Positions 46,575-58,090 of a DNA stretch of 64,000 nt are shown here, piece after piece. Both the position numbers and the translations under genes were made by a program. Source of the stretch: Ochotona curzoniae (taxonomy: Eukaryota; Chordata; Mammalia; Lagomorpha; Ochotonidae); NCBI RefSeq assembly GCF_017591425.1, contig NW_024466599.1, positions 57,239,501 through 57,303,500 of the forward strand, read 5' to 3'. Every line of letters begins with the position of its first letter. Position 1 is the stretch's first letter. The notes under the pieces were generated by a model that was given only the letters and a program-made list of their open reading frames with translations, had not been told where the DNA came from and made no database searches.

Positions 46575-46878
46575 TACTTAAAGGACACAGAGAAAGAGAA
46601 TGAGACACAGAGAAAGAGAATGAGACACAGAAATATCTTTCCTTTGCTCATTTACTCCTCAAATGGCCGCAATGGCCAAGGCTGGGCCAGACTTCAGGCA
46701 GGAGCTTCTTCTCAGTACCCCACTTGGACATACACAGATGGGCTGTGTTCTGCTCCTTTCCCTGCATTTGGCAGGTAGCTAAACTGGAGATAGAACAGAG
46801 GAGAACCGAACCATATCCACATGTGATGCCAGCAGTGCCGGGGGCAGCTTGCATCAGCTAGGCCACAACACCAGCCCA
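46575..46878 (-). mobile_element. Old CSINE2-like element with tandem expansion
   Basis: Plus-strand blocks TGCTCATTTACTCCTCAAAT, GGCCGCAATGGCCAAGGCTG, CAGGCAGGAGCTTCTTCTCA and GCTAGGCCACAACACCAGCC are the reverse complement of an old C SINE. Its 3' part contains a 20-bp unit, GACACAGAGAAAGAGAATGA, at 46584-46603 and 46604-46623, followed by a partial third copy. Confidence 0.8.
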
Positions 46879-48586
46879 ACTTCTTAGGGTTGGTTTTCGT
46901 CTGTTATCCTCTGAATGAGCCTGGATCATAAACCTCAGACAATCCTGACTTGCATAATCGCGAATGTTAAAAAAAATCAAACTCTCCAAAAGCTTGACAG
47001 CCTACAATCTCTAAAGATCAAAATCCCAAAATGTAATTCTGATAAAATGAAGATTCTTTAAAAAGACACTGACATTTTTGAAAGAAAATTTTAAAGCATA
47101 ATAAAATTTCATTTCACTTTTCATAATACACAGTAACAGCATATTATTACTGCCTGAACACTCAGAGTAGCCATCACATAGCTATAAGTTTTATGAACAG
47201 ATAGGCCATGATATCTGAAACAATGATTGACCTCAATAAGATGTAAGTTCTCCAGTGTCCTTCCTGGACCACCACTACGTAAGAGTCACCCAAAGAGCCC
47301 AAATGTCAGGCTTTAACAAACTGATGCTTGAAAAAGGTATCTCATGCTTCCCTGACAAATCTGCAGTACATACAACATGCTGACACAGCAGACCAGCATT
47401 ATGGTTTAGAAACTTAGAGACAAATTGGTAAAAAAATGTATTTAAAAAATCAGCATTTTCTGTAAGTCCTATGCAATTCACACCTATAGTAATAAACATG
47501 AAATAAACATAACCAGATAGAAAACTGTGTGAAACATTTTTAAATGTGGAGGAAATACTAAAGATATACTCAACATATAAGCAGTGTAACACAGTGATAG
47601 CTAATAGGCATTTTAAAACAGGTAATTCACGCAAGCTGACTTGATTTTATTAGCATTATCTGTATTTTGAAGTCTCGCATTACACTAAATAGCTGCTTTG
47701 GGTTTTGTTTTGGTTTTGCATTTATGGCATAGTTCCCTTCTTTTTTATATTCTAATTCAATAAACACGAAGGTAATAATTTCCTATTAGATTTTTCTATC
47801 TTCTGGGCCATGCCCCTCTGTTATATTCTATGCACAAAGATCCATTTCTATGTACTTTTTTATAGTTATCAGATTGTGCGACACACACTGGAGACCAAAG
47901 AACAGCACTGTTACCTAAATGCCTTCTTATCCTGCTATGTACAAAACTGTTTTTCCAGTCCAACAAACTTCACTACCTTCTTTATGCAAATAAGGATTTA
48001 ACTCACTTAAAACTCCTAGAATTAGATTAATTCAGGGAGTACCACAATAGACAATGACAAACTAAGTTGAAGTTTTAATCGTCACCATGCTGCATACTCA
48101 CTCAGGTACACTTTCTATCAAATACATGGTGCTCACTTGAAAAACAAAACTATTGTGAAATTAAGTTTTAGACAACTTGATCAAATCCAGTTCTAAAGTT
48201 ATCATTGTCTAGGAATTTAAATCAAATGCACTGCCTTCGCAAAATTTGGCAAGTTTTCAAATAATCATTTATAACATTATTTTACTTTATCCAGTAATTA
48301 GTACATAAGTGAGTGACTAAGTTCCACCATTGTTAGATTTTACTGTTGCATAAATAAGAAAGGGTAGTTTGGGATGCATAGCTATTAGCCTAAGGGACAC
48401 ATGTTTTTAGGTTAGATTTAGTAATAAAATCAGGGTAACTTTTTGACAGAAAAATCTTTAACAAAGTATTTCATCATCTAAGGCATTGTATAACACTGGA
48501 GAGACTTAAAACAATAGCAAAAAAGGTTCTTGGGGATCTTAAATACAAAGTTGATTTTTCTAAAAAATTAAATTTGCACATATTTC
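46879..48586. other. Unassigned AT-rich DNA
   Basis: About 1.7 kb with no gene or named repeat. The 119-codon minus-strand ORF at 47275-47634 is AT-rich, hydrophobic in places, has no domain I recognise and no supporting context. Confidence 0.45.
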
Positions 48587-48602
48587 ATTCATGATACTTT
48601 TT

Positions 48603-48910
48603 TTTTTTTCATTGGAAAGGCAGATATACAGAGAGGAGAGACAGAGAGGAAGATCTTCCATCCGATGATTCACTCCCCAAGTGAGCGCAACGGGCCGATA
48701 CTATGCCGATCCAAAGCCAGGAGCCTCTTCCGGGTCTCCCACGCGGGTGCAGGTTCCCAAAGCTTTGGGCCGTCCTCGACTGCTTTCCCTGGCCACAGGC
48801 AGGGAGCTGGAAGGGAAGCGGGGCTGCCGGGATTAGAACCGGCGCCCATATGGGATCCCGGGCGTGCAAGGTGAGGACCTTTAACCACTTGCGCCACCGC
48901 GCCGGGCCCA
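48603..48910 (-). mobile_element. CSINE, young subfamily, 16-bp target-site duplication
   Basis: Near-intact antisense C SINE, almost identical to 44937-45268 and carrying the same diagnostic bases. ATTCATGATACTTTTT occurs at 48587-48602 and 48911-48926, with the T bases partly shared with the tail. A and B boxes are intact, so it could retain Pol III promoter activity. It is one of the latest insertions in the window. Confidence 0.98.
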
Positions 48911-48926
48911 ATTCATGATACTTTTT

Positions 48927-51096
48927 ACATGAACTTCTAAATATATTCCTATATAACAAGTGTCTATGGTTTTGGAAGGTCCCTTAGCTTGTGAAGTGTT
49001 TTTATTCTGAACAAAAGTGGAGTTACAAAGGTAAACATGATCCTGTGGGTGAAGTAAAGGGACAGTAATCATGGACAAATGTATAATTTTGATTTACCCA
49101 AATTCTAGGTATCAGTTCCACTAGATGCAACTATTCCACGTGGATTCAAAGAATAGTAGCCTGTTCCCTGAAGTTTGTCTTTCTATGTCTCTTATATAGG
49201 TCATTTTTTCTTAAGTGGAAATGGGTAGTTTCCAGAAGCATGCCCTTTCAGTGCTTCACCATTTGCAACTGTGATTTGACAATTTTCTACTTTCAATATT
49301 TTAAATTCTTGAGACTTTGAACTTTCAAGATTTCAACATTTAAGCTCATACCATTTCACATTGCATATTTTAGGATTATGCTCAATAGTGTCCGTAGATA
49401 ACCTCAGTCTTGTCATTTGGAAAGAAAGCTTCCAGATCCATGGACTGTCCATGAGCTGTCCAAAGTTACAACATTGTGAGTATCCTCAAATATTACTTAA
49501 AAAATTGTGCCAGTTTTCAACAATCTTGTTTGCCATCATGCCATTTTGAAAATAGTGTTTTTTATCAATTGATATGCAAAGTTCAAAACAGCAAAAAGCT
49601 ATCTATGTATCTATTAGACGGCTGCTTATTATTTGCTTGTGATTACTGAGAAGTGCCAGTGACAGGTAAGTGGTGGGAGATTAAGAATGCAAAACACAAT
49701 AAAAAGCAATCTAACTGTAAAAGAGATGGTGGAGAGTTGGTCTTATGAATATAATATTGATCTGCATATCAGGAGTGCTAATTAGAATACATACTCTTAC
49801 GAATGTACTACTTCCATGTACTGGATCTGAAGAATCAATATGGATGTAGTGTCACTAGGAAATTTCTGATGATCTGGATAAATGTAAACCCTTAGGAGTG
49901 AGATCCTGGAAATCAATGCAGTGTAGTTTTAGAAAACAGCTGGAAGGGTGGCAATAAATAGTTGAAGAGGCAAAGAGAAGTATGTGGCAGAATTATGAAA
50001 TATGGAAGCATGTAGCTCATCAGGCAAAATTACAAAACATGGCTCAGTCATTAGTCCGAAAGTCATGCCACAAAATGATCAAACTAAGGAGCATCTTAGA
50101 TCACAAAGGGTCAAACTATAGGACAGTGCGGTAGGAAAATGTGAAGAATATATGCAATGCAGAAGGTATGCCAAAGAGAAGTATGTTGAAATCAGAAAGA
50201 TATACAACTCAAAATATGCTATACAATAATTTGGCTCATTACTGTAAATGTCAGCATGAGTGTATTTTTGTTTTCTGAAACTATAATACAGAATTCCAAA
50301 GATTCATTCATACCTCAGGATTATTTTTTTAATTTTAGGATTTTTATTCAGACAAAAGTTAGCTTCAATTAAAACAGTTCAAGAGAGGCATTAGGAGACA
50401 TGTTTGGGCTATTTAGGGATGAAAACACAGATTTAACTCAACAGTATGACACTGGTGTTCAACAGGTATAGCAGTATTCAAACAGTATTTAATAGTAGGA
50501 ACTGAATGTCCTAGGTAAAGTAATGAAGGTTTTCTAACAGCAGGTTAAATAAAAGTGAAGAATCAAGTAGGGGAGGGCTAGCAATATCAGATGTAGTACA
50601 GTAAGTGTGAGAGCCCTTTGCTGTCACTGAGTAATATGACTGAAATTATTAGACATCATTCCATGTTAGAGGATTTAACACTTGGTAAAGAACAGTTCTC
50701 AGAATTAGCAAAACAAACAAATTTGTGTAACTTGGAAGAGACAACTACATATTGGTATACGGAAAAAAAAATTAGGCGTATAGGACCCTCTAGGGTCAAC
50801 TCTGGGCATAGTTCTCACAGATCCCCATTATATCAGATCAAAAATGAGAAGTATAACCAAAATAGCTTGACATTCAACCTTATGAAATTATGTAAAAAAT
50901 TTATGAAAATGAAAAGCAGTCATGGATTCCGATGACAATGGCTGAACAGATGAGATAACGGCCAAATATAATTAAAAATAACTAAAATCTCAGGAATTTT
51001 ATAACACGTTATTTTTATATTGATTTCAAGTCATATTTTGAAGTGTCAGTCTCATAATTTAAGATACTGTATGACTTGTTTAATAATCAAGATGTA
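48927..51096. other. Unassigned AT-rich DNA
   Basis: About 2.2 kb with no gene or recognisable repeat. The 105-codon ORF at 50618-50935 is lysine- and asparagine-rich, as expected of A-rich DNA, with no domain. CAAAGAGAAGTATGT recurs near 49970 and 50170. Confidence 0.45.
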
Positions 51097-51419
51097 GACC
51101 TGGACAATGGCTGAATGGCTCAATAGCTAATGCTCAACTTGTGACAAGATTCCACATGGGTGCCAGTTCATGCCCCAGATGTTCCACCTCCCATCCAGCT
51201 CCCTGCTTGTGGCCTGGGAAAGTAGAACAGGACAACCCAAAGCCTTGGGACCCTGCACCCATGTGGGATACAAGGAAGAAGTTCCTGGCTCCTGAATTTG
51301 GATTGGCTTGGCTCCAGCCATTGAAGCCATTTGGGGAGTGAACCAGAAGACCGAAGATCCTTGTTTCTGCTCTCCATAAATCTGATCTACCTCTACAATA
51401 AAAATTAATCTTCAAAACA
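51097..51419 (+). mobile_element. CSINE, diverged
   Basis: GACCTGGACAATGGCTGAAT, GGTGCCAGTTCATGCCCCAG, CCTGCTTGTGGCCTGGGAAA, CCTTGGGACCCTGCACCC and CATTTGGGGAGTGAACCAG in full-length order. Short repeats AATAATCAAGA before (51082) and AATAATCAAAGA after (51421) may be the target-site duplication. Confidence 0.92.
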
Positions 51420-52164
51420 TAATAATCAAAGACGCTTGTTTGATTAGTGTTCTGATTTTCTCATATACTTTCTTCTTTCCTGAATTTTATCCTACCAAGT
51501 CACTTTTCTACATAACTTGATTAATCATCAAACATCCATTACAGCAAATGGAGTCAAAGTTCATAAATGGTCTACAGAAATTATCCTGAAATACGAAATA
51601 TTAAAAGATGACTCTATTTTCACATTGGGTCCTCATTCAAACTCTGATCTTCACTATTAATGTATTCTACAGTTGCCTATTTTTCTTTGCAACTGGAATT
51701 TCCCTATCACTTGTAGGCATAGTCACAATGGGATAATTTGTAATTAATTCTGTATAATATGTGTTCTCAAAAAACTACTCTATTTCATTTCATATCTCAC
51801 TATGTAAGAACATCATTTTCATGTTCTAGTATTCTTAGTGTCACTTCTGGTACTTTTAGCTTTGTTGTTCCTTTTCATCTTAACTAGAATGAATATCCAG
51901 TGTCAAAGTGAATTCTGATACAAAAAATACACATGTTCTTATGTATCTTGCAAAAAATGTGTTGGACCCAGTAGAAAAACACCAGTATAACACAATGGCT
52001 CAATTTATAAATTAAAGATAAATATGAATCATAAAATGACATAATTTAGGAAATTAAAACTGCAGGAATGGAGATGGAAGAATAGGGTAAGGACATGTTT
52101 AAACAGATGGAGAAACATTTAGTCAGGATGAAGCAGAGAGAACACATTTCAGGATGAAACTGTT
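51420..52164. other. Unassigned AT-rich DNA
   Basis: No gene or recognisable repeat. Confidence 0.45.
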
Positions 52165-52375
52165 CGCTGTATCTTGACAATAGGATGCTGGACTCGGTGC
52201 CATTGTCCGTGCCCGCAATGATGGACATATGACTGTGTATGAAGAACTATACTTCAGTAATGATACAGAGGAACTCAGTGTGTGGGGGGATTTGGGAGGG
52301 GTTAAGAGAAATACCAGGAGCCTATGGAACTGTATCATAAAAATAATAATAATAAAGATAAAGATAAAAATAAAG
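52165..52375 (+). mobile_element. Lagomorph L1 3' UTR end
   Basis: GCTGTATCTTGACAATAGGA, ATGCTGGACTCGGTGCCATT, GTATGAAGAACTATACTTCA, the G-rich tract GTGTGGGGGGATTTGGGAGG and GCCTATGGAACTGTATCATA, then an AATAATAATAAAGATAAAG tail. It is the clearest copy of the repeated 3' UTR, with no ORF2 attached. Confidence 0.8.
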
Positions 52376-52522
52376 TACTTTAAAACAAACAAAACCAGCG
52401 AAACAGCAGTTTTAAAACTTGCAGATTGCTTAGCATCAAGTTACAGGTACATTGGAGGATGATTACTTTGACAGTCTCATATGCCCTTTCTCTCGTACAC
52501 ATGAGTGACTGCTCATATCATT

Positions 52523-52688
52523 TTTAAAGATGCATTGCTTTATTGGAGGACGAATTACACAGAGAAAGGAACAGATGAGAGCTCCTGCATCCGGTGTTTC
52601 ACTCCGGCAGCCACAACGGTCATATTGGACCAGGCTGAAGCCAGGAGTTTCTTCCTGGTCTTCCACATGCATATCAGGATTCCAAATA
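52523..52688 (-). mobile_element. Old CSINE fragment, antisense
   Basis: Block with GATGCATTGCTTTATTGGAG, CACTCCGGCAGCCACAACGG and GAAGCCAGGAGTTTCTTCCT is the 3' half of an old C SINE in reverse complement. The tRNA-like head is missing. Confidence 0.6.
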
Positions 52689-52744
52689 CAATGTCAGGCT
52701 CCATATATCTTAATATCCTTAGATCCAAGCTTCTCAACATTGGC

Positions 52745-52762
52745 TGTGTGTGTGTGTGTGTG
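52745..52762 (+). repeat. (TG)9 microsatellite
   Basis: Nine TG units, uninterrupted. Confidence 0.95.
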
Positions 52763-52949
52763 CTGTATCTTCTACAGTTATCATTTTCCTTTTCACCAAG
52801 CTTTGTCTCATTTATACCAATATCACAGATAGTATAAAAATAGACTACTAAAAATACAACCTAATAAAACTATATGATGAATGAGGAGAAAAATTTTAGA
52901 CCAATGGAAAGGAGATTGCTTTGGTGATTAAAATCTGTGTATCAGAAAA

Positions 52950-53583
52950 AAAAAAAAAACCTTAACATGTTTAGTAGAATTCAGTTGTAAAAGCTATAAA
53001 TGTTTAAAGGAATACTAGTATCCATCTTTGCCACAGTCTTCTAAGAAAATCAAGAGAATATGTCAACATTTTTGGTGAAGTCGGATTGGGTATTACAAGG
53101 TAAGGAAAATTTCAGGCCAATAATTTTAATGAGTGAAGATAAAAATTTTCAACACAATACTACCAAATCAAAGTTAAAAGCACACTACAGGAAACCATCA
53201 GTCATACAGGAGTATCTCTTCCTGTAATAATAAAATGCTTCAACATATATGGAAAATGAATGTGACACATCAATTTAATAGGAGATAACTATGATTGCCT
53301 CATCAGATGCATAAAAATAATCACATAAAAACTCAACATCCTTTCAAAAATTCTGTACAGAAGAAATGGACCACAAAACAAAGGTCAGATTTAAGAAATC
53401 CACGGGGAGCATGATATTCAACTGTGGATAGCCAAATGCATTCAAGATCTAGAATAAAGCAAGGGTTCACATTCTGCCACTTCCATTCAACAGTGCTCAA
53501 AGTCCTGACCAGAGTAATTAGACAAAATAAATAAAACTCATGAATTGGGAAAGGAGTAGGTATCACTGTTAATAACATGTTGT
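52950..53583 (+). pseudogene. Third interrupted L1: reverse-transcriptase region
   Basis: GGAAAATTTCAGGCCAATAA (53106), TAAAAATTTTCAACACAATA (53142) and GACCAGAGTAATTAGACAAA (53508) lie in the order expected for L1 reverse transcriptase. Between them the RQGCP region reads AGAATAAAGCAAGGGTTCAC (53450). Every frame is broken. A CSINE interrupts it at 53584. Confidence 0.75.
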
Positions 53584-53865
53584 TTAAAAATGTATTTTTT
53601 TATATAGTAAGAGAGGAACAGGTAGATGAGGTTTTGGAGTGCATCCGGTTCATTTCCCCAGACTCAGATAATAACTGGACCAGAAATAATTGAGAACTAT
53701 ATCCACATCATTTACACAGATGTGAGGAACTCAATTCCTGATCTACCAAAGCTGCCTTCACAGGGCCAACTTTGCAAAAAGCTGGAACTGGAATAAGGTA
53801 GTGTATCCAAGCACACTAATGTGAGAATTGGGTACCTTAAGCTCTATGCTCAATACCCACTCCCA
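53584..53865 (-). mobile_element. Old CSINE2-like element, antisense, nested in L1
   Basis: TATTTTTTTATATAGTAAG, GTGCATCCGGTTCATTTCC, a block with CAATTCCTGATCTACCAAAG and AGCTGGAACTGGAATAAGG, then GCACACTAATGTGAGAATTG, follow the reverse complement of an old C SINE. Highly diverged. Confidence 0.55.
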
Positions 53866-54937
53866 TCAAGACGTTATTTATTGAAAATGTTAAGGTCTAC
53901 CAAAACTGTTATAACTAGTTACTGAACAGCATACAAAAAGTCAAAAAAAATCCATAAATAATCTGAAACTGAATAAAAAACAGCAATTTCCTTTATAACA
54001 CATACAGAATATATGAATCAAAGCTATCAATACTATAAAAAATCTGTACTTTAAAAATCAAATGTTGATGTAAACTAGAAGCAAATACAAAAAAAATTCT
54101 ATTTTATATGAGTATGGTTAAAATCATTAATATTGTGCAAAGATATCTAAAGTTTCAATACATTCCTTAACTTTCAATATCAATTTTTACAAAGTAGAAA
54201 AAAATATGCAACCACAAAATGACCCAGATAGCCAAGACAAGTGAAAAAAAACGGAATAAGCTAGTATCATAGTACCTGATCTTTTAAAAAAAAATGAAGT
54301 TGAAATGACCAGTGTTTGTGTCAAGAAAGTAGACTCATTGACCACTGAAACAAATAAAAAGTCTAAAAGCAAACCACATATGCACAATCAGCTAATTTTC
54401 TACAACAATGCCAAGAACCTTAATAGGAAAAGAAAAAGCTTTTCAATAAAATGTATAGTGAGTGTTGCATATCCATGTTCCAAAGAAAGAAATTAGACCC
54501 TTATATCTAATTAGATATGGAAATTAACTCAAATTACATTAAATGTTTAAATGTAATAGCTCAAGTTATAAAAATACCAGTAGAAAACATAAGGGGAAAC
54601 TAAACCGCACTGTTATAAATGAGTATCTTTAAATTTGACTACAAAAATTCAGGCAACAAAACACACACACATACACACACACGGGGTGACACAAATTGAA
54701 AAGCTTAAGTAGAGAAAACTTAACACTACTCACAGAAATCTACAAATGGAGAAAAACATTTGCAAGTCACGTATCAAAAAAAGGGGGTTAAGATCCAAAA
54801 ACAAGTCAATAACATCACAAGAAAAACCACAAATGAAAAAGAGCAACGGAGGAATGGACAATTTTCTAAGGATTCAGGTACCACTTGGAGTGTCTACATC
54901 CCCTGTGAACTGTCTGGATTCAATTACAATCTCTGTC
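53866..54937 (+). pseudogene. L1 ORF2 after the reverse transcriptase
   Basis: Continuation of the same L1, thumb and C-terminal region: CTACAACAATGCCAAGAACC (54400) matches the 'ggtcccaagaac' landmark, and GAAAAACATTTGCAAGTCAC (54750) the post-RT segment. Bases 54660-54683 are a short CA repeat. The 141-codon ORF from 54746 runs from this L1 into a SINE and is not a gene. Confidence 0.7.
54660..54683 (+). repeat. (CA)n microsatellite, interrupted
   Basis: CA units with one T interruption, inside decayed L1 sequence. Confidence 0.95.
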
Positions 54938-55223
54938 TTTTTTTTTTTTTTCCAACGATTCACTTATTTGAATCGGAAAGGCAGGTTTACAGAGAGATGG
55001 GGAGACAGAAAGATCTTCCATCTGCTCATTCACTCACTAAGTGGCCACAACAACCACAGCTTAACTGATCTGAAGCCAGGAGCTTCTTCTGAATCTCCCA
55101 TGTTAGTTCAGGATCTCAGGGCTTTGGGCCATTCTCTACTACTTTCTCAGGCTGTAAGTACAAAGCTGTAAGTACAAAGATGGGACGTAAAGCAGCACCC
55201 GTATGGGATCCCAGTGCTTATAG
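54938..55223 (-). mobile_element. CSINE, antisense, nested in L1
   Basis: A T run, GAATCGGAAAGGCAGGTTTA, AAGATCTTCCATCTGCTCAT, GAAGCCAGGAGCTTCTTCTG and ACCCGTATGGGATCCCAGTG. The 14-bp unit GCTGTAAGTACAAA is tandemly doubled at about 55150-55178. The head is cut short, near GTGCTTATAG. Confidence 0.85.
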
Positions 55224-55445
55224 CTCATCATGGCAAGTCTGAGCTCTGCTTCTAATAGAGCTACCTATGAAGCAATAGGGCATGGTTTAAGTGTTTGGAT
55301 CCCTGCTACACACACTGGAGATCTGGACTGAGTTCCTTGCTCCAAGCTTTGGTAGTGTAAAACTCTATACATGTTGCAGACCTTTGGCATATAATGGGGG
55401 AGGCTGATCTCTCTTCTTTCCCCACCACCCGTATCTCAAAGAAAT
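55224..55445 (+). mobile_element. Possible old CSINE2-like element
   Basis: GGATCCCTGCTACACACACT, GGAGATCTGGACTGAGTTCC and CTGATCTCTCTTCTTTCCCC fit the distal half of an old C SINE in sense orientation, between an antisense CSINE and continuing L1. Weak. Confidence 0.35.
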
Positions 55446-56038
55446 AAGTGATACCAGCTAATGAAACACTGGTATTTTTTAGACAGAGAAGGAACATTTT
55501 TAAATGGAAGATAAATAAATGACAAATGAATATGTCAACAGTTGCTCTGCCTCACTAGCCATTAGGGAAATGCAAATTGAAACCATGCTGAGGTTGGACT
55601 CTCACCTATGCAGAGCAGCTATTATCAAAAACACAGAGGATAACTGTGGATGCATGAGAAGAAAACAGGATCATCACGCATCACTGGTAGGAATGCAAAA
55701 AATAAAATCATTATCATAAGATGCAAATGATGCAACCATCATATTCCTCGGTATTTATCCAAAAGATTTGAGATTGACTTGTCAAAAAGGAATGTATGCC
55801 TTCATATTCACTGAAGCACTATTCACAACAGACAAATTATGACATTAAGCTAAGTGCCCATCAACAGCAGAATATAAAATGAAAACGTGGTATATACCTA
55901 TGTAATACAATATCATTAAACCTTAAAACAGAAGAGAGTCCTGTGTAATCCATTTGTGAAAACATGGTTGAATCTACTGGATACAATGCTTAGTAAGATT
56001 AACCAAGCACAGAGATACAAGTGCTTCAAGATGATGTT
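55446..56038 (+). pseudogene. L1 ORF2 C-terminal part
   Basis: Resumption of the L1 broken at 54938: CCATTAGGGAAATGCAAATT (55559), GGTATTTATCCAAAAGATTT (55750) and GAAGCACTATTCACAACAG (55814) are the standard ORF2 end landmarks. Its 3' UTR begins near 56000 and is split by a later insertion. Confidence 0.8.
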
Positions 56039-56264
56039 AAAGTCTGAAATCTAATGCTGGACTCTATGCTGGGTATGTGCTTGCAATGAAGGAATCTCAA
56101 CTGAACTTGAACTGTGGTTATGCAACAAGGTGCAGAAATCGACCATGGGGGGAGGGTTATGGGAAGGGTGGGAGGAATCCCAGTGCCTATAACACCGTAT
56201 CACATAATACAATGTTATTAACAATTTTTTTAAAAAAGCTATAACTAAAAAAAAGTCTGAAATC
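56039..56264 (+). repeat. Target-site duplication pair around L1 insert
   Basis: AAAGTCTGAAATC at 56039-56051 and 56252-56264 flanks the L1 3' UTR fragment at 56052-56251. It establishes that fragment as a separate 5'-truncated insertion. Confidence 0.9.
56052..56251 (+). mobile_element. 5'-truncated lagomorph L1 (3' UTR only), 13-bp target-site duplication
   Basis: About 200 bp: TAATGCTGGACTCTATGCTG, the tract GGGGGGAGGGTTATGGGAAG (56148-56167), CAGTGCCTATAACACCGTAT and an A-rich tail, flanked by a perfect 13-bp duplication. It lies within the 3' end of an older L1. It proves that this 3' UTR unit moved as a short, severely truncated L1. Confidence 0.92.
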
Positions 56265-56490
56265 CAAAACAATAAAATCTTAAAAAGAGGGTTGAGTGGT
56301 ATTTAAAGAAACTGAAGCAAATGGGATGATGATTGTCAAAGGGCACAAAACTAAATTAGAAGGAATGTGTGTGTTCAGCACTCTTGGATATTGTAGTGAA
56401 TAGTGTACTACACAGAACAGGCTATTGTCATCGTAAAAATTTCCAGGAGAGTAAATTTAAAACATTTTCTCCCACTCCCACCTCAAAGTG
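56265..56490 (+). mobile_element. L1MA/MB-type 3' UTR
   Basis: AGAGGGTTGAGTGGTATTTA, TATTGTAGTGAATAGTGTAC and CAGGAGAGTAAATTTAAAAC, followed by TTTTCTCCCACTCCCACCTC, match the ancient L1MA/MB 3' UTR in order. It belongs to the L1 at 52950-56038. Confidence 0.7.
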
Positions 56491-56512
56491 AAGTATATGA
56501 ACTAATGGGTAT

Positions 56513-56815
56513 CAGAGCTGGCATTGCAATGCAGCAGCTTAACTTGCTGCTTCAATTCTTGACTTCCAACACGAGTGCAGGACCCTAGCTGCTTCTCCTC
56601 TGATCTACCTCCCTGCAAAAACAATGAGATATCTCAAGTTCTTGGAGCTCTGCCACCCACATAGGAGACCCAGATGTAGTCTGGCTCCTAGTTTGGCCAG
56701 GCCCAGTTCCAGCCACGGCCAATTTCAGAAAATGAGCAGTGGATGGAAGGTTTCTGTCTCCCAACTCCTTCTGTGTATCCCATTCCAATTCTGTGGTTCT
56801 GATAAGAAATTTTTT
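56513..56815 (+). mobile_element. Old CSINE2-like element
   Basis: CAGAGCTGGCATTGCAATGC, CAGCAGCTTAACTTGCTGCT, CTCTGCCACCCACATAGGAG, CCCAGTTCCAGCCACGGCC and GAGCAGTGGATGGAAGG in order, followed by an A/T-rich run. Confidence 0.8.
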
Positions 56816-58090
56816 TAAAAAATATTTTATTTTAAAAAACTAAAATAGATACACTATTTTGACTTCACTAATCTATACTGTATTAATGCATCACAATATC
56901 ACTAGTAGCTTATAGATTTACACAATTACAAATTACTTTTCTAGTTTAAATAGTTCTTTGTTTCTTTTCTGGAAACCCCAGATCAGATGGTAATATTTCT
57001 CAATTAATCAGACTTTTCTCTTTTGCTACATTCTCATCTGTTAACAAAATCCATAATTCCTCTTGTGCCCTGAGAGATTCTTTGAAAATAAACAGAAACA
57101 TGTCTCTCCCATTCAAGAGCTAAGTACACACTCAACTGATGTTTTACTGGTAGTATCAAGGCTTTCATACATTTTTGCCTTTTCAGTTTTTGTTATGTGG
57201 TCTGTTACATCCACCTTTCTTTTTAAAGTAAACATCCTAATGTTACTTTCTGTGTAAAATCTTAATGATTCCCTTAAGCTGAACTAGTTTCTACTTTGAG
57301 TGTGTCTTCAGGGAGAGCCAACATGATTAAGAAAACTGACATATTTGAACAGAACTGCATCTGAATGGATTCCATGTGCCAACTGTGAGCCCTGGCTGTG
57401 TCAGCTCATTGCTTTTATAATTTACAGCTGTCTCATTTTATGTGAATCATAGAAAATAAGATCTATACATCTTTCATTGATTTGTAAACACTAGGAGGAA
57501 TAAATTTTGAAGTGTGGGACAAAAGAAAACCTTCACTAAATTGGTTATTAGTCTTAGCTTAGCAGTTGCCTCACTTTAATCCATTTTTAATTATGTCTCC
57601 AGATTCCTTTATGACAAAGTTGTAGAGAACATTTTATCCCTTTTATGCATACCTCATAATTTGCATCAGTTTCTGCCACAGAACAGGCATTTAACAACTA
57701 TTCAAAGGTAGTTGAATCCATTTCAGTTATTTGGACTTTACAGTAATGTTTGAAATTCATAGGGACACAAAAAATGTAAAGTCTAATCATAAAATTAAAA
57801 TGAAGTAAACTTAAACCTGATTGACTATTCTATGACCTAGCTTTCTGTAATTCCCTTAGTAGGATATCCCATAGTCTGAGTTGTATAATTTTGCTCTCAA
57901 AATTAACTAAAAGCAATTTTCAAAACATAGGTTATAAGACAAACCATGTAACATCATATTTTCAGTTACTTCTGATTTCAAAGTCTAAGGAATATAGTTA
58001 ATACCTGTTCACCATACAATTCCCTAGTGTGACCCTGGACTTCATAGAGGGTTATATACATGTAGCCTAATCTCATCTATGGAAACATTT
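56816..58090. other. Unassigned AT-rich DNA
   Basis: No gene. GAACAGGCATTTAACAAC followed by TATTCAAAGG near 57680-57710 loosely resembles the 3' end of an L2 or MIR element, but is too short to call. Confidence 0.4.

Noticed and set aside
54746..55171. 141-codon ORF
   Set aside because: It joins decayed L1 ORF2 to an antisense CSINE, so it is a chance fusion.
57680..57720. L2 or MIR 3' end
   Set aside because: The resemblance is limited to about 30 bases and is too weak to list as a feature.
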